From the NCBI GenBank assembly GCA_947034885.2, contig OX344749.2, positions 40,763,682 to 40,827,681 on the forward strand: a DNA stretch of 64,000 nucleotides. The letters run 5' to 3'. The position numbers and the translations under genes are program-made. How positions within the stretch are numbered: position 1 is the stretch's first letter; every line of letters begins with the position of its first letter. Below are positions 37,329-50,301 of the stretch, piece by piece. Source of the stretch: Thuidium tamariscinum. Its lineage: Eukaryota; Streptophyta; Bryopsida; Hypnales; Thuidiaceae. The notes beneath the pieces were generated by a model that did no database searches, had not been told where the DNA came from, and was given only the letters and a program-made list of their open reading frames with translations.

Positions 37329-38994
37329 TGATTGCGTGACAACTATGTCTTTGTACTCCATCAGGGTCAGTTTTCTTTTTCTTTTTTGGTAGTTGTATTT
37401 ATTTGGCAAATGCGTGACCTCTTTATCAACGTCATCAATTTTGGTAGGCCTTTGTTTCGAACGTCTTCAGTTTTTCATGATTTCACTACTGCATGGCTTT
37501 AGGGTTGGTTTCCTTCAATTCGTTTTAAATGACTTGAATGAGTGCTTTCATTTTCAACATCTTCTACTTGGGAAAGCTTATTGTGGTTGGGCCCCTACAA
37601 TGCATGTCTTCAAAGTACGACCCACACTGTCTATTGTGGCCCTCATTGTAGATGACATTTGTGGGCCACCAATCTATATTCAAGGAGCAATTTTCCTTTG
37701 TAAATAAAAAACCCATTTTAATTTGTTTGTTTGTAGGAATATGATGTTGCATGAACTTGTGCATGTGAAGCTTTCAAGCATTGGCTACGTTAAAGTTTTT
37801 TTTCCAAACTGAAAATCTGAGGTAGAAGCATGGTCCCTGTTGAACAAATGGTCAATGCTTTTGTTCACTTGCGTTCTTACATAGACATTGGAATGCTTTT
37901 ATTGAAGTGTATAAATATAGCTATACTTGTGATTTTTCTTCAACTCAAAAGGAAGGCTTACCAAGCATATAGTCTATATTGTTTGCTACATGCTTGAGGA
38001 GGAGATTGTTGTTCTCGTCTTCTCCATTAGAGAAATTTTGAGCTCTCAAGAAGGCCCTTAGAAATTGACATGCAAAGCTATTTATTGAAGGCTAAAGATG
38101 ATGCCTTAGTACACAATATGTGTCGCTACCTTGTCTGAATATTCATCAAGTACTTATGAATTTGTTAAATAAAGAATTCACTTATTGTACCAAGGACTTG
38201 AATGACAAAAAGTACCGATTGTTCCATTGTCCGATAAGAGGTATTTCATGGTGCAAACATCATGAGCATGAAGTACCAATGATCTTATTAAAAAAAAAGT
38301 CTCACTCATTGTACTAAAAACACATGAGCCATTAGTACTTAATTGCACCAAATTTGTCCTTCTCCAAATAAAATAATCCCTCAATGTACTTAAAATTTGA
38401 ATGACAAGAAGTACCTAATGTCCCATTATCCAATAAAAAATCATGTACCTTTATAAACATCATGATGTCAAAATGGGTGGAAATAGGGGAAAAAAGTTGT
38501 CCTTTATTTGACAAGTACGCATTTAAATCCAATTGAGGACCCCAATTGGAGGCCTGTTGGAGAGAGCAAAATTTCTCTAATGCTGTATGATTGTTGTTCT
38601 TGTTCGTAGTCATAACAACTTGGAACACAAACTAGCATACAAAGAAATATGATAGCAACAATTGGAATATGTTATAGAGAAATAGAACATTCCAATTTTG
38701 AACAGTAAGAGAAAACATTTCTTTATAATGAAAATGTCATTGCTCAAAGTAGTGACTAGTACACTAAAGTAGTTGTCATAACCATGTTGACAATCTACAA
38801 ATGGTAGAAGTAAGCACATATGTGAACTATGGTTCTTATAGTAGGTTTACCTACATGTCAAGACAGCTACACTCATGTGCTACGGGGAAGGGAAAACTAT
38901 ACATGCCCTGAGACAAGAAGAACAATGATCTACATTGAAAGGCAGTTGGAGTAGCTCAATTACGAGTTGTTGGACTTCCTCATGGGTTCGGCAT
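37329..38994. other. Intergenic/transposon interior DNA
   Basis: No conserved coding region was found between the convergent Harbinger relics. Repeated short phrases occur near 38120-38470 (AATGACAAAAAGTACC / AATGACAAGAAGTACC and CCGATAAGAG / CCAATAAAAAATCATG), suggesting a degenerate tandem duplication. Confidence 0.4.
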
Positions 38995-40285
38995 CTAGTA
39001 AACTAAGTTGCTTGGGTCTTCATCTGTAACTGCTGCAGTTGAAGCATCATGTGGATGTGTTTCCACAACCAATGGAGAAGGACTAGTACCTATAGCCATG
39101 ATAGGAGAGTTGTGTACTTTCAATCTGATGCTAAGGACCTCAGACAATTGACTTAGACAACTGACCACTTCACCTTGTTTTTGGATGGCGAGTTTAGCAT
39201 TCTCATTTGCAAAGTGAGCATTCTCATACAACCTTATGTCTCGCTCCCTTTGGTACTCCATTTGTTCACTAAAGAGTTGCATTTCAACATTGATCTTCTT
39301 AGTCTGCAGATGTTGATTTGATTCTGCCATATCTCTCATCTGTCTAGTCATTGCTTCACCCGAAACTCGTGTTGCCTCTACAAGGAAAGAATGCCCTGAT
39401 ATGCTTTTTCTTTTGATGTTAGTACTACTTGGTCGACATTGAGCACTATTGTTGGACGTGTCAGATAAAGTGATAAGTTGTGGAGGGACTCTAGTGGAAA
39501 GAGATGCTTTCAGTGCAGTGGATGAAGACGCATTGGGGGACATGAGTCCAGTGGCTCAAATTGTTCTTCCTTGTAGACCTCTAGGAAATGGAATACCCGA
39601 CTATATGGAAGTAGAAGCATCGGGACTGTTTGGTGCGTCTGTCGCTGACAACGGGGAGTTGCCAACATCCTCATCGATACAATGATTGCAATTGTCGAGA
39701 TCAGCATTTGCAACGTCTACTCCAGGAACTTCATTATTGCTATCATTGACTTCTAGCAAATCACAAGTGTGAAGAGGCGTGATGGTAGGACAGCTACCAT
39801 ACCAACTATGTATGCGGTAAAACATGTTTTTGGAAAAAGATTTGGGTAGATTTTTGGCTTTCTTCTCTACAGGTGACAAACTCCAATAACAAGGTTCATT
39901 AGTCCCAGTCCAAACAAAAAAATCAACAATGCGTTTATACTTCAGAAGGATAAGAAACCATTTGCTTTTGCAAGCTTGTCCATCTTGATGGGAAAGAGAT
40001 ACCTGACTTTGCATGACATTGGTACTAATGCACAACCATTTTTCAACATCCGCTGTCATCAAAGCTCGTCCATCCACAGTGTCAAGTTCATCCATGTACA
40101 AATTGCGCTTTGCTTCGATGAGTGAGTTCACTTCAAGAGGATTCCAGTTTATTGCTCTCTCCTTTTGCGCACGTTTACCAGAAGAAGGGGCTTCCATGTT
40201 AGCACCACCCGCTGAAGGCACCGCCAACCCAAGAACTGCATGCAATGGACCGACTAGGCTTTGGACAACGTTTGATGCGCTCCCT
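38995..40285 (-). pseudogene. Harbinger-type Myb/SANT-like partner protein, two in-frame stops
   Basis: The upstream part (39601-40245) has a trihelix/Myb-like DNA-binding region: INWNPLEVNSLIEAKRNLYM, then a W-rich helix (ADVEKWLCIS), then GQACKSKWFLILLKYKRIVD and CYWSLSPVEKK. The same frame continues after two stops (TAG, then TGA, near 39570-39602) into 38995-39543. That part has a coiled-coil-like stretch (EMQLFSEQMEYQRERDIRLY). A splice acceptor-like TTCAG at about 40286 suggests a further upstream exon near 40340-40670. PIF/Harbinger elements encode a transposase plus such a Myb-like protein, so this is the likely partner of the relic at 36250-37328. Confidence 0.72.
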
Positions 40286-41375
40286 GAACATAAAAAATAT
40301 TAAGAATAGTAAATCATTTATTTCATGGAGAAGACGTCTAAGTTGCAAGGACACATGTACAGACAAATTGATCGTTGCTTTTGACACTATATAACATTTG
40401 GAAATGAAAATCAGAGTCATAAGCATGTAACAAACATATTTGAGATGTTGTTGCTATCAGATTTTGTATGCTCCGAGACAAATTTGGGTGGATATCTACA
40501 CATGAGAAGAAGATGTAGTCAACGTCAGTAACATCTTCATCGCTTTGTACGTACATCATCGTCCTCACAACCATGTTACTGCACGTGGTCTTCCAAAATT
40601 GGAAAAGAGCATCACTCATCGACCCGGAGAACCTCACTTGCATTAGCAATGTGTACCGAAGACGCTGACCCACTATAACTTCTGCTATTTAGATGATTCT
40701 CCATAGTCACCTGTCAATACGAAACGACAAATGGAATTCAATAATTCATCATAAATAGAAGTATGCATTTTGGAAATAGAAAATTATGATAGCCAAAGCC
40801 CAGAAGAGCGACATCTTCACTGATTAGGTGGAACTTGCACGTATACAGTTGATGGTGAACTACAAAATTGTTAAAACTAGTGAATTCACTAAAATTCCAT
40901 GCTTCAATTGTTGTGCAACACTAAATAAGTACTTTGTCCAGCGTAGGGCTCCGCCGTCGTTTTCCATTTCAATTATACTAGACTACTCTCTCAGAAATTT
41001 ATGACTAACAATTTTATAATCGTTTTAGGCCATATTAAAGTTAACCGCTCGTTAGAAGGCCACTTAACAAAAAACGCATTTCCCTTCTTACATGTACATC
41101 TCAACTTGATTTGTTCGTACTCCAAATATCGCAATTAAGACTTTACGTAAAATATCCCTAGAGTGTTGGTGTCTCAAAGCACTGTTCTTAGTGGTTGCCA
41201 GATCAGCCACCACGTAGGTTCGGCAAGCAACATCGGATGATGGTGTAGAGACCACACGCCATTTTTCCTTACAATTGACATTAAGACCTCCTTTAGTAGC
41301 AAGTGCGAAGCTACCTTGAGTCTTTAGAAGGAAGTTTCAAACCTCCTCTGGGCCATTATTGAGCCTTCTACCTTA
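40286..41375. other. Possible first exon of the Myb-like gene, then a solo MITE end
   Basis: A minus frame 40338-40673 (111 codons) may be the upstream exon of the Harbinger partner gene but has no diagnostic motif. At 41344-41375 the sequence ends ATTGAGCCTTCTACCTTA, the right end of the TAAGGTAGAAGG MITE family; no matching left end was identified. Confidence 0.35.
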
Positions 41376-41377
41376 TA

Positions 41378-41924
41378 CTCCCTTTGTCCCAAAATGATCT
41401 TCCGGGTGTAGGATCTAATATAGTGGCAAGGAAGCCTTGACAATTCTTGAAGCCAACTCCAATCAAAAACTTGGAATCCAAATGTTCTAAAAATAAGTAC
41501 TGTTCCTTCAACTTTCTATGCAAGCACACATCACTAATGAGGTCACCAATCATATTAAAAAAGTATGTATGCCATGTTCCTAGGGCATAGGGTGAAAGTT
41601 TTTGGGCTTGGGCCACAAGCCTAGCCCTGGCCCACAATTGTTGGTAACCACATTGTTCAACATTAATTCCCCAACTAAATACTAGATTTGATCAACATCA
41701 ACTGGATAATTATATGGCCACCAATGCTGGATGAAAATGCCCTAAAAATTCAACTTTTGAGTACTCAAAAACTACAATTTGAAAAAAGCTTTGAAGTTGA
41801 AAGTTTTAGGATAGTAGGAGTACATCTAATTCTACTCACAATTAAAAAAAAAATTACAAAATTGTTATTTTCAAGCTTAATCTAGACCATTTTGTCAAAC
41901 AAGATCATTTTGGGACGAAAGGAG
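41378..41924. mobile_element. Stowaway-like (Tc1/mariner) element, 547 bp
   Basis: The left end CTCCCTTTGTCCCAAAATGA and the right end (AAGATCATTTTGGGACGAAAGGAG) are inverted with one or two mismatches over 24 bp. This matches the well-known Stowaway CTCCCTCCGTCCCAAAAT-type terminus. The left border is preceded by TA; the right border now reads CA. No transposase is visible; an 89-codon minus frame crosses its left end and is not conserved. Confidence 0.85.
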
Positions 41925-42802
41925 CACAAAAGTTCCATCCAACATTCACATGTCAAAATTGGATTTCTACATTCAATTTTCAAAAATCCACATTACCTCA
42001 AACCAATCACAAACACAACATGAGGCACTTTTCCGTAGTAAATGACTACATGCTGACCTTCACATAAGATTATCTTTAAATCCATGATAATTCTCTTAAA
42101 ATTGTAAAAACATATAAAAATTAGGCTTTCTGATTAGTCTTTTAAGTAACCAAAACGTCGAAGCGCTCCAGGGCAACTAGATTTTAATTATCTTCATTTC
42201 AGAATTTTTGAAATAAACAATCATTTCAGAAACAAATCGTCTTCAATTTTTTGAATTATCCTCAGTTGAACTTGCTCCTTGATAACGAAAATAGGAAAAT
42301 CAGTTTACATCGATGCTACAAAAACTGGACATCATGGGAAAAAATGTCCTAAAGGAGCTAATCGGAACGCATTGCCCGAATAGAATCGAAAGAAGTCGAA
42401 CTAGATAAGCGACAATGCAACACGGCCTGACAATGGAGTAAAATATCTCATCATGAACACTCCGGGCCGCATATAAATAACTAAACCGCAAAATTCGTTG
42501 TTCGACAGGCACTCATAAAGAATGATTTTTATGGCAAAACCAGACAAATAACGTGCATAGCTTCGGCACTTCAAGCACTGTTACACAGGCACTTTTAAAT
42601 AAATTCCTCTGCCTACCCTACATTTCAAAACTCGGTTGCAAATGGTCTTGAGATACAATCCAAGAAGATGAGTCTTCAAACCTCCTGCTCGAGACTCGAA
42701 ATGTCTTTCCGATTCAAGTCTCCAATTAAAAAGATGGTGTGTATGAGCTTCTGTTTTTACGAAAACAGGCAGAGATGTTGTGAATCTGCTGTTGCTTGCA
42801 GC
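41925..42802. other. Intergenic DNA and NAP1 3' region
   Basis: No independent gene was recognised. The part adjoining 42803 should contain the NAP1 3' UTR. Confidence 0.5.
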
Positions 42803-45800
42803 TCACTGCTGCTTGCATTCAGGGGGCTGTTCGCCACTTTGTTGTTGCCCACCAGCTGCCTTTGGTGCACGACCCTGATGACATAGACGACTAAGTACAC
42901 AGTAGGATAATTTATAATAGTGAATAAATTCAATTGGGAGTATGGAGAAGCCAATTTAGTAAGGAATAGAGCCATCATATCACTGAAGAAAGACGTATTT
43001 CAAGTTACCTTAGGTGCAGGTTTACCATCAGCCTGCCAAAAACACAAAAAAACAGGATCAGTACAAGCGCAAAGACCATGAGATGAGGAACATAAATATT
43101 TAAATGGAGACATGAAACAAACACAACTCTCGTTTATTATGTAAAATAACCTAAAACAACTTCAGTGGGAATTAACCTATAATCAGAGACGATTGTCAAG
43201 GGCGTACCTCATCATCATCATCTTCGTCCTCGTCCTCGTCCTCCTCTTCTTCGTCCTCATCTTCATCATCCTCGTCGTCCTCGTCGCCTTCGTCATCATC
43301 ATCCTCAAATTCATCTCCCGCCAGAGCATCTCCAGTGAACCATGAGACAGCATGAGGGATAATTTTATCCCTTATTGTTGATCTGAACCAGTATGCACAG
43401 TTCTTGTCAGCTTCTGTAATCATGTTCTGTCTCTGTGATCAGCTTTGTACAATAAAGGTAAGCGACAGAGACGTACTACAAAAGTAATCATTGAAAGGGG
43501 TACTCCCACATACCCGATATCATAGTCTTGCTCCATGGAATCTTGCAACTGCTCTGCCGTATCTTGGTCAATATCATCATCCTCAGGTACTTGTGGTGGA
43601 GTGAAGAAGTTAAAGAAGCTTTCACACTGCTCAGTCTTTGTCACTGGTTTGGCGTTCTTCGCTCCCTTCTTGGGCTTTTTCTTCATCACTTTCTGTGTTA
43701 AGTTCTTCCCGGCGGCCCACTCAATCTCGGTTCTGAAGACCCCAATCGCGATGCCATGTACGTCAGCTCTTATTAAACTACAATAATCATAAGCTGCAGT
43801 ACAACTATATTTAAGATGAGAGAGGCTTTAAGTTCACCGAAAATTATTTAGGGGAAAGGGAAAATATTCACCCGACTGCACGCTCCAAAATAGGTTCATC
43901 GTCATCAATCATATGGTACGTCTTACTCAACTGCACATCAGATAACCTACGTCAATAACACACTCAATCCCAAATGCTATATTCACATTAAAGATAACAG
44001 TGGTCTGCTATCATTACGATAGCCGTCAACAAAGGTGAATGATAATGAAATCAGATGACATACCACAGTGTTTTTGAAGTAAGGGTTTTCTTCAAAATAG
44101 AAATCGAGTTTAAATCCCTTATTATCTTCGAGATTGCTTGACTTAATATCTTTCACATATTTCAGTGCCGCTTCATCACGCTCCGTAATCTGTTAAACAG
44201 CTAGGACAATCGGATTAGACATATATGACTAGAGTCATGATGAAAAGGCAGTCACACAAAACGGAAATCTGGAAACAAACTCATAATAATTTAGGTTTCA
44301 TATTTTATCACCTGCATGCCAACAATCTCGTTGGTCTTCATCGCCGTCATCCAAAACTCTGGGACTCCCTTCACTGCAGGTCAGTTATGTTAACAGAATA
44401 AGAAACGCATTTGCAACACAGCATTTACGCGGATAATCGGGCATAAATAAATTACTTCACACTAACCAAGTCTATAAAAAATCTACGGTTTCAGAACATC
44501 ACACGGCTTCAGTTCTTTCTCTAAATAAGTACTGTAGTGACGCTGAGCCATGCTAGTTCAACTCCCCTTTCTACAGGAGTCATGGTAGTTCAACAAAATA
44601 CCTTCTTCCTTGCCCTCTTCAGTTGGAGCATCTGCTTCTTGAGCTTCATCCTTCGGAGCCTCAACCTCCACGACTCCATTCACTATCTCAGATCTCTGAT
44701 CCATCGAGAACCAAATTCATGAAACTTGCTTGTCATCATATCGTGTAACTCTGACAATCCGTCCCCAATCATCTAGGACAGCTATTCTAAAGTACCTTTC
44801 TGCCATTCTGTAAGAGATTATTTGTAAGCATCGACCACACTAAAATTCCAACTCCCAAAAGAGTCTACAACCGATATGAAGATGACAGAGTTTTGGGCCA
44901 TAATTATTAACTCGGACAACAAAGCTGGGCGACCGACAGTAGTTTAGATCTACGGAAACCATCAACCCACACTGTTGGAAAGATTTGTGTATAACAAATA
45001 ATGTTGTTCGTAGGTACTTCACAAGAGCATACACCGGAACATAGGTACAAGTTTAAATCAAAACACTATTATTGAATTACCTTGCTGTACAATGGATCGT
45101 ACAGCTTCTGATATTTAGCTTCAAGTGCTGCCCTCTCCTCGTGGAATTTGGCCTCAAGTTCATCATGTTCAGCCTGTTATCAGTAAGAGAACCCCACGAG
45201 ATAACAATAACATCAGTAGAAGCTATCTAACTTTCTGTTTTAGACATAATAGAACTCACTATCTCTCGTGCTTCAGGATGGAGGAACTGAATATATTACT
45301 AGGTACCAAGCTTCATTTTTCAACCTGAAGTTCTTGAAGAGCCTTCACTCTCCGCTTCACCAGCTTGGGAAGAGTATCTAGATAACCCGATGATTGTCCA
45401 GCCAAAAATTGCAGCTTGTCCTGGGTTTACAAATGACAAATGAATTACTATTAGCCTTGAAGTTCGAAGTTAAGCCTCTTGAAATCCGCACGCTCCGATC
45501 ATAATGTACATACGAGAAAATACCCTCAATGTGTAATTGAAACATACCGTCGGGTAACGACAGCAAATAATATCAAGACAAGTACACCACGGTACCAAGT
45601 AATCTCTACATCTGAATTCAAAACGAACGCGCTCTGCCCTAAGATAAAACAGTGATGCACAGCAATAAGAAAAACCATTGCGTACTCATTCATGGACCTA
45701 CGATGATGTCGGAAAATTAAAACTGAGGAAGAAACTCTAGGTCGAGAATCCTCACCTTCAAGACATTGACCAAACCGGCGCGCTCTGCTGCACTCAATGC

Positions 45801-47064
45801 TGAAAATAACACGAACGAATAGTGAGCATTGAACGAATCGAAGATGACAAGGATACATCGACATACACCATAACCAAAACCAGAACAAGACTCAAGCATG
45901 CGAAAGATTACCATGTAAAGATCATACCAAGAAACATAATAAAGTCCTTAAAGATAAGGTATAATAATTCAAATCAATATTTTCATTTATAATTATTGCA
46001 TATTATACACAAACCCTTCGATTGTGGAGCCTGACGGTCTGCAGAAATATGTTGTGATTCAGCAACGAATAATTGACTGCCTGTACCCTCTCATTCGCGA
46101 GTAGTTTCAAATTAATTAGAAATAATTCAGATTCCAGAGTGAAAATAGATCCGCGGATCTTTGAAATCGACACCAAAACCGGCTGAGATACTATCCTGGA
46201 AGAGTCATGTCAGAAGCTTTTTACAATCCAAATTGAAACCAGTTCAAATTGGACAGGCATATAATCTATGCAATAAGAAACCCTAAATCAGCGCGTGTTC
46301 AGCAAAAGTGGTGACTCATCAAATCTCGGTGCAACGGAACATCCTAAAAAAATGCGCCATCAACGGTAAAAATGCAATCCAGAGAAAGAGAGAGAGTGAG
46401 AGAGCATCGAAACCTCGAGAAGACGAACCATGAAGGTTTAAACCAGACGAAAGATCAACAAATCCAAATCCGCATTCAGAGAGCTCCCAAATTTTCGAAA
46501 GATTTCAATTTTTGCCGACAGCAAAATCACATTTTCGTGATAAACAATGTAAAAACACTAAATGATCAACGTTCAAACCAGGAAAATACTCGGCCAATAT
46601 TCAACGCAGCACTATCTCGTAAATTCAAAGACACAACATACAAGCTCAACGACAACCTCACTACATTAACACTTCCAGTTATTCACATCCACTCCCAGTG
46701 CTCATTCAAAACCGAGTACACCCCATTCCTGCCGCCTCATAAACGGCTACATTCAAAGATTTCAAATAAAGAGAAAACAGATCACCAAATTCAAATCCGC
46801 ATTCAGAGAACAAAAAAATTCCGGTTAAGAGCACCCAAAACAAACACCGAAAAAGCAAGAAACGCTGCACTTTCAATTCGCATCCCGCAATTCTCATTCC
46901 AAACACGACTACAACTTGATCGCTCCGAGTTGTAATGAAAAGAAAACACAAGGATGAGAGTCATGAGCCCCGAGCGTACCGGCAGCGCCCCCGGGAGGGA
47001 GAGAAGCACCGAGGTCCGACATGGAGAAAGGCTGGGAGCGGTCACCGGCGTCTTGCTGGCTCAT
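42803..47064 (-). CDS. NAP1: Nucleosome assembly protein 1 (histone chaperone), 12 coding exons
   Basis: Exons leftward: 46980-47064, 45756-45799, 45325-45420, about 45082-45173, 44602-44695, 44312-44373, 44064-44189, 43872-43930, 43514-43732, 43208-43382, 43009-43032, 42803-42874. These encode about 382 residues, a normal plant NAP1 length. Visible: a coiled dimerisation-helix region ([18 protein letters not shown]), [32 protein letters not shown], a basic [13 protein letters not shown] motif, [18 protein letters not shown] and [19 protein letters not shown]. An Asp/Glu tail and the terminal CKQQ follow; CKQQ is the farnesylation box known from plant NAP1. NAP1 shuttles H2A-H2B and helps assemble nucleosomes. 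The start at 47064 (MSQQDAGDR) has a second in-frame ATG 14 codons later (MSDLGASL); either could be used. Confidence 0.95.
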
Positions 47065-47500
47065 ACGAAAGCTGCCGAAGCGTCGTGAGAGAGAGCTGTG
47101 CACTAAGCAACAGCCAGAGCAGCAAAGAGCTGTTAACTTAAGCTGGCAAGAGCAGTTCCGTCCCCCGACTGAGGCCGAGAAGAAACCCTAGGAAGCCCTA
47201 GCGGGAGAGACGGAGACGTGAGGCTGGGCTGGGCTGGGCTGGCTGGCGTGGTGGCGAGCTGAATTGAATAATCGCGAGCTAAATAAATAGTTATAATGCG
47301 CAAGGGCGAGGAAAGGAAAGGCTATGGCGAGAAGGGAAGGGCGCGCCGACAGGGAAGGCGCCGCCGCGGAAGGCAAGGAAGGCGACGACGGGGCGGAGAG
47401 ATTGATGATGAGCTTGCCCTTGCTGGGCTTGGACGGCGTGGCCAAGGCCCAAAGGAGCTTTTTTGGAATTCTTCAAAATAAGCAAAATAAGCAAAGGGAT
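47065..47500 (-). promoter_or_regulatory. NAP1 5' leader and promoter side
   Basis: This GC-rich stretch lies upstream of the NAP1 start codon. It has a telobox-like AAACCCTAGG at about 47183, a motif common in plant genes tied to growth and translation. It also has a (GGCTG)n tandem (about 47222-47243) and a purine-rich GCGAGGAAAGGAAAGG area. Overlapping small frames on both strands follow the biased composition and are not supported as genes. The transcription start cannot be placed. Confidence 0.5.
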
Positions 47501-50031
47501 CTATTTCTTTTTTCTGAAATAATATTTAAGATTTTTTTTATGAATATGTAGAAACTGATTCTATTCATTATTTTTTTTGGGCTAGTTTTGGGTTTTCTTT
47601 TAGAAAATATGATATCAAAGTAGCAAAGATGGTCACTAATGGTTTATAAAAAGTCAATTTTCATATGAGGTACATGCGTAAATAATCGATGAACATTAGT
47701 AAAACTTGGGAAGGAATTCTATTAGTTTAAAAAAAAATTAGGATTAAAAAATGACTCATTTTCCATATGATTCTTAGATATCCATTTTTAATAGAGTGTG
47801 ATACATTTTTTGATAAACTTCTTGTGATGCATTCGATCTGGTTCTTTTTTTTTTTAAATTCAAACTTTAAACAAAATATATTTGGCTAAAGGAATCTTGG
47901 TGGTCCATCAAAATTTTATGTTAGATTTGTGCACCTATAAACAAAAGTGTTTCTGATTAGCATAGTACTATTGTAAAATAAAATTTTATTTTTACTTTTT
48001 AAAGTTTTTATAGACATCCTTGATCATAGAATACTTTAGATATTTAGATAAATTTCTAGCATTCAATTGTATGTGTTACAATTTTAGCTAATTGTTTGAA
48101 TTTTTAAGTACAACATCAAATTGGCTAAGATCACCCCTAGCTAGTGGTTCATTAAAACTTCATATAAGATACATGACATTGGATGCAACACTACATCAAA
48201 TGGATAGAGTTTCCTAAACTACATTAATTTATGTAGTTTAGTCTTCTTTGGAAACCTTAGGCTATTTAAGACTTTATCTTTGGAGGGCACTTGGTTTTAG
48301 AATTTTAGAAGATGTTGCCTACATTTATTCTTGTTGATTTTGCTTTACTTTATATTTGATGTAGATTTGTGTCACTCAATTTGTTGAACATTACAATCTT
48401 TATTCCCACAACAAGTATGTCCATGTACATAATTGACAGTAATTATAAATAAACATGTTTACTACTATTAAACTCAAAATATATTTTAACCTTTTTTTTA
48501 TTGAGAGAGGATTCCAACACACCCTAGTATGAATTATTTAAACATTGTATTGAAGTTATAAAATTTCAAAGTATTGTATGCAAATGTATCAATCAAAATC
48601 AAGATTAAGTTCTTCTATACTATCTTATTCTAATTGAATGTCCCTTATATCAACAATATCTCTAATTCTATTCATATGCATGTTGGTTGTTTGACCAATT
48701 ATAGGTGCCACACTTTCTAAAATGAATCAATGATGGTTGCCGGTACACATGTACCTTATGCAAAACAACATGTCAAAGATTGAGAAAATGGATCACTTCT
48801 AAAAGTTGTTTATGCAATCTTCTATTTTTACCCTTAAAGAATCTTGTAAGCTAAAGAATAATTTTTGAAGTCAAACCTAAATTTCTACATACTTTTGAAT
48901 TTCAAGGTGATTGCAAGAAATACTTGTCCTATTTTTTGTCCCCTTGACCTTGGATAGGTGGTTTCTTACTCATAACTTTTGGGTCATCTATCCATTTCAT
49001 ACTAAATTTAAAATAAAGGTACATATAATAGTCCTACACATTATGTAATCTTTTCTAATTAAAAATTATTTTTCTATTTTTAAACAACCCCCAATTAGAT
49101 GTCTACCTTGGCAATTTGGGATGGGGGGCGGGGATTAGTCATAATTTTGACTCAAAAATGAAAAATTTAGTCTCAAAATTAGCATGCAGTGACTTATACC
49201 AAAGTTATACAAGCTCTCAAAGAGATTTTAAGAAAATAATAAATTGTCCAACTTCCACATGTGTTCAAAGTACACTACCTTTATGCAAGTGTAGAGAACA
49301 CAATTAATTTTTTCCAAAGATGAAATGATTGAGGAAGAGCGTCTTTAAGTTAGAAAAAATTAACTCTTTTATTTTATTTTATTGAATTTTTTACTATTTA
49401 AAAGAAATCATCAAAGTGTTTATTTTCATTGTATTTTCCATTGTACTTTTTTTGTGCATAACTTTTAGAGTAAAATTTTCTTAGGTATAAATTTTAAGAT
49501 TTACAATATTCTCATTTCTCTTCAAATTATCCATATTTTATTTTAATTAAAAAATATTCCATAAGTCACAAGACTCATTGAAATAGGCCATTTTGAGCCC
49601 CAAATGGTAATTGTTTCTTACAACAACCCTTCAAATGATTTTAAATTCTAAATTAAAAAAATTAAGTTTCAATAATAATCTACTTTTTCCATTTCATTTT
49701 TTTTCAAAATTGTTCAAATTATAATTTTGTGACACTTTCAAGGTAGCATCTTATGAAAGCTTAAAATATGCCATTTTAAAACTTTTTCTTTTCAAGCTAA
49801 TTATCACTAGATTCCAACAATTTTTTTCACTTACACAAATTAATTCAATTATTGTGCTCTATAGTAACAATATTAATTTACTCTTGTTTAGAATTTACAC
49901 AAATATGCAAGGCACAATAATATAATAGTTTGAACTATTTTACATGAATTCATTGTAATATAGTCAACATAATTTATCAAGAACTATGATCTTTATCTTA
50001 CTATCATCCAAATTTCATCCGTTTTATCTAC
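47501..50031. other. AT-rich intergenic DNA
   Basis: No gene or defined element was recognised in this stretch. Confidence 0.45.
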
Positions 50032-50301
50032 CATTAGAGGAGATTTGAGGCCACTAGGAGACCATGGGTTCCCACAGTCCAAAAATGCGGAAACTGCCGC
50101 GCATGGGAACTCAGTTTTGCAAGAATCCTACGTGGTCGAGAGGGTGCTACGTCGTTAAATTTTTGGCAGGTTTTTTTTTCATATTTCAAGACCCCCCAAT
50201 TTTTTATTTTTTATTTTTGGATAAATGCTGGCCTAACAACGGCCAATAGTTTTGGGAACAGTCCCGAAACGGCCCTTTGGAGCCTCAAATCCCCTCTAAT
50301 G
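50032..50301. mobile_element. 270-bp MITE, family CATTAGAGG, copy 1
   Basis: The terminal inverted repeat is CATTAGAGGAGATTTGAGGC; the right end reverse-complements to CATTAGAGGGGATTTGAGGC. The flanking 9 bases are TTTATCTAC on the left and, one base outside the right end, TTCATCTAG, which could be a worn 9-bp target duplication. A second copy lies 680 bp downstream in inverted orientation. Confidence 0.8.

Noticed and set aside
43535-43786. + frame opposite NAP1 exon 9
   Set aside because: It is antisense to a clear NAP1 exon and carries no independent motif.
47222-47243. Telomere or centromere satellite
   Set aside because: The GGCTG run is a short local tandem in the NAP1 leader, not an array.
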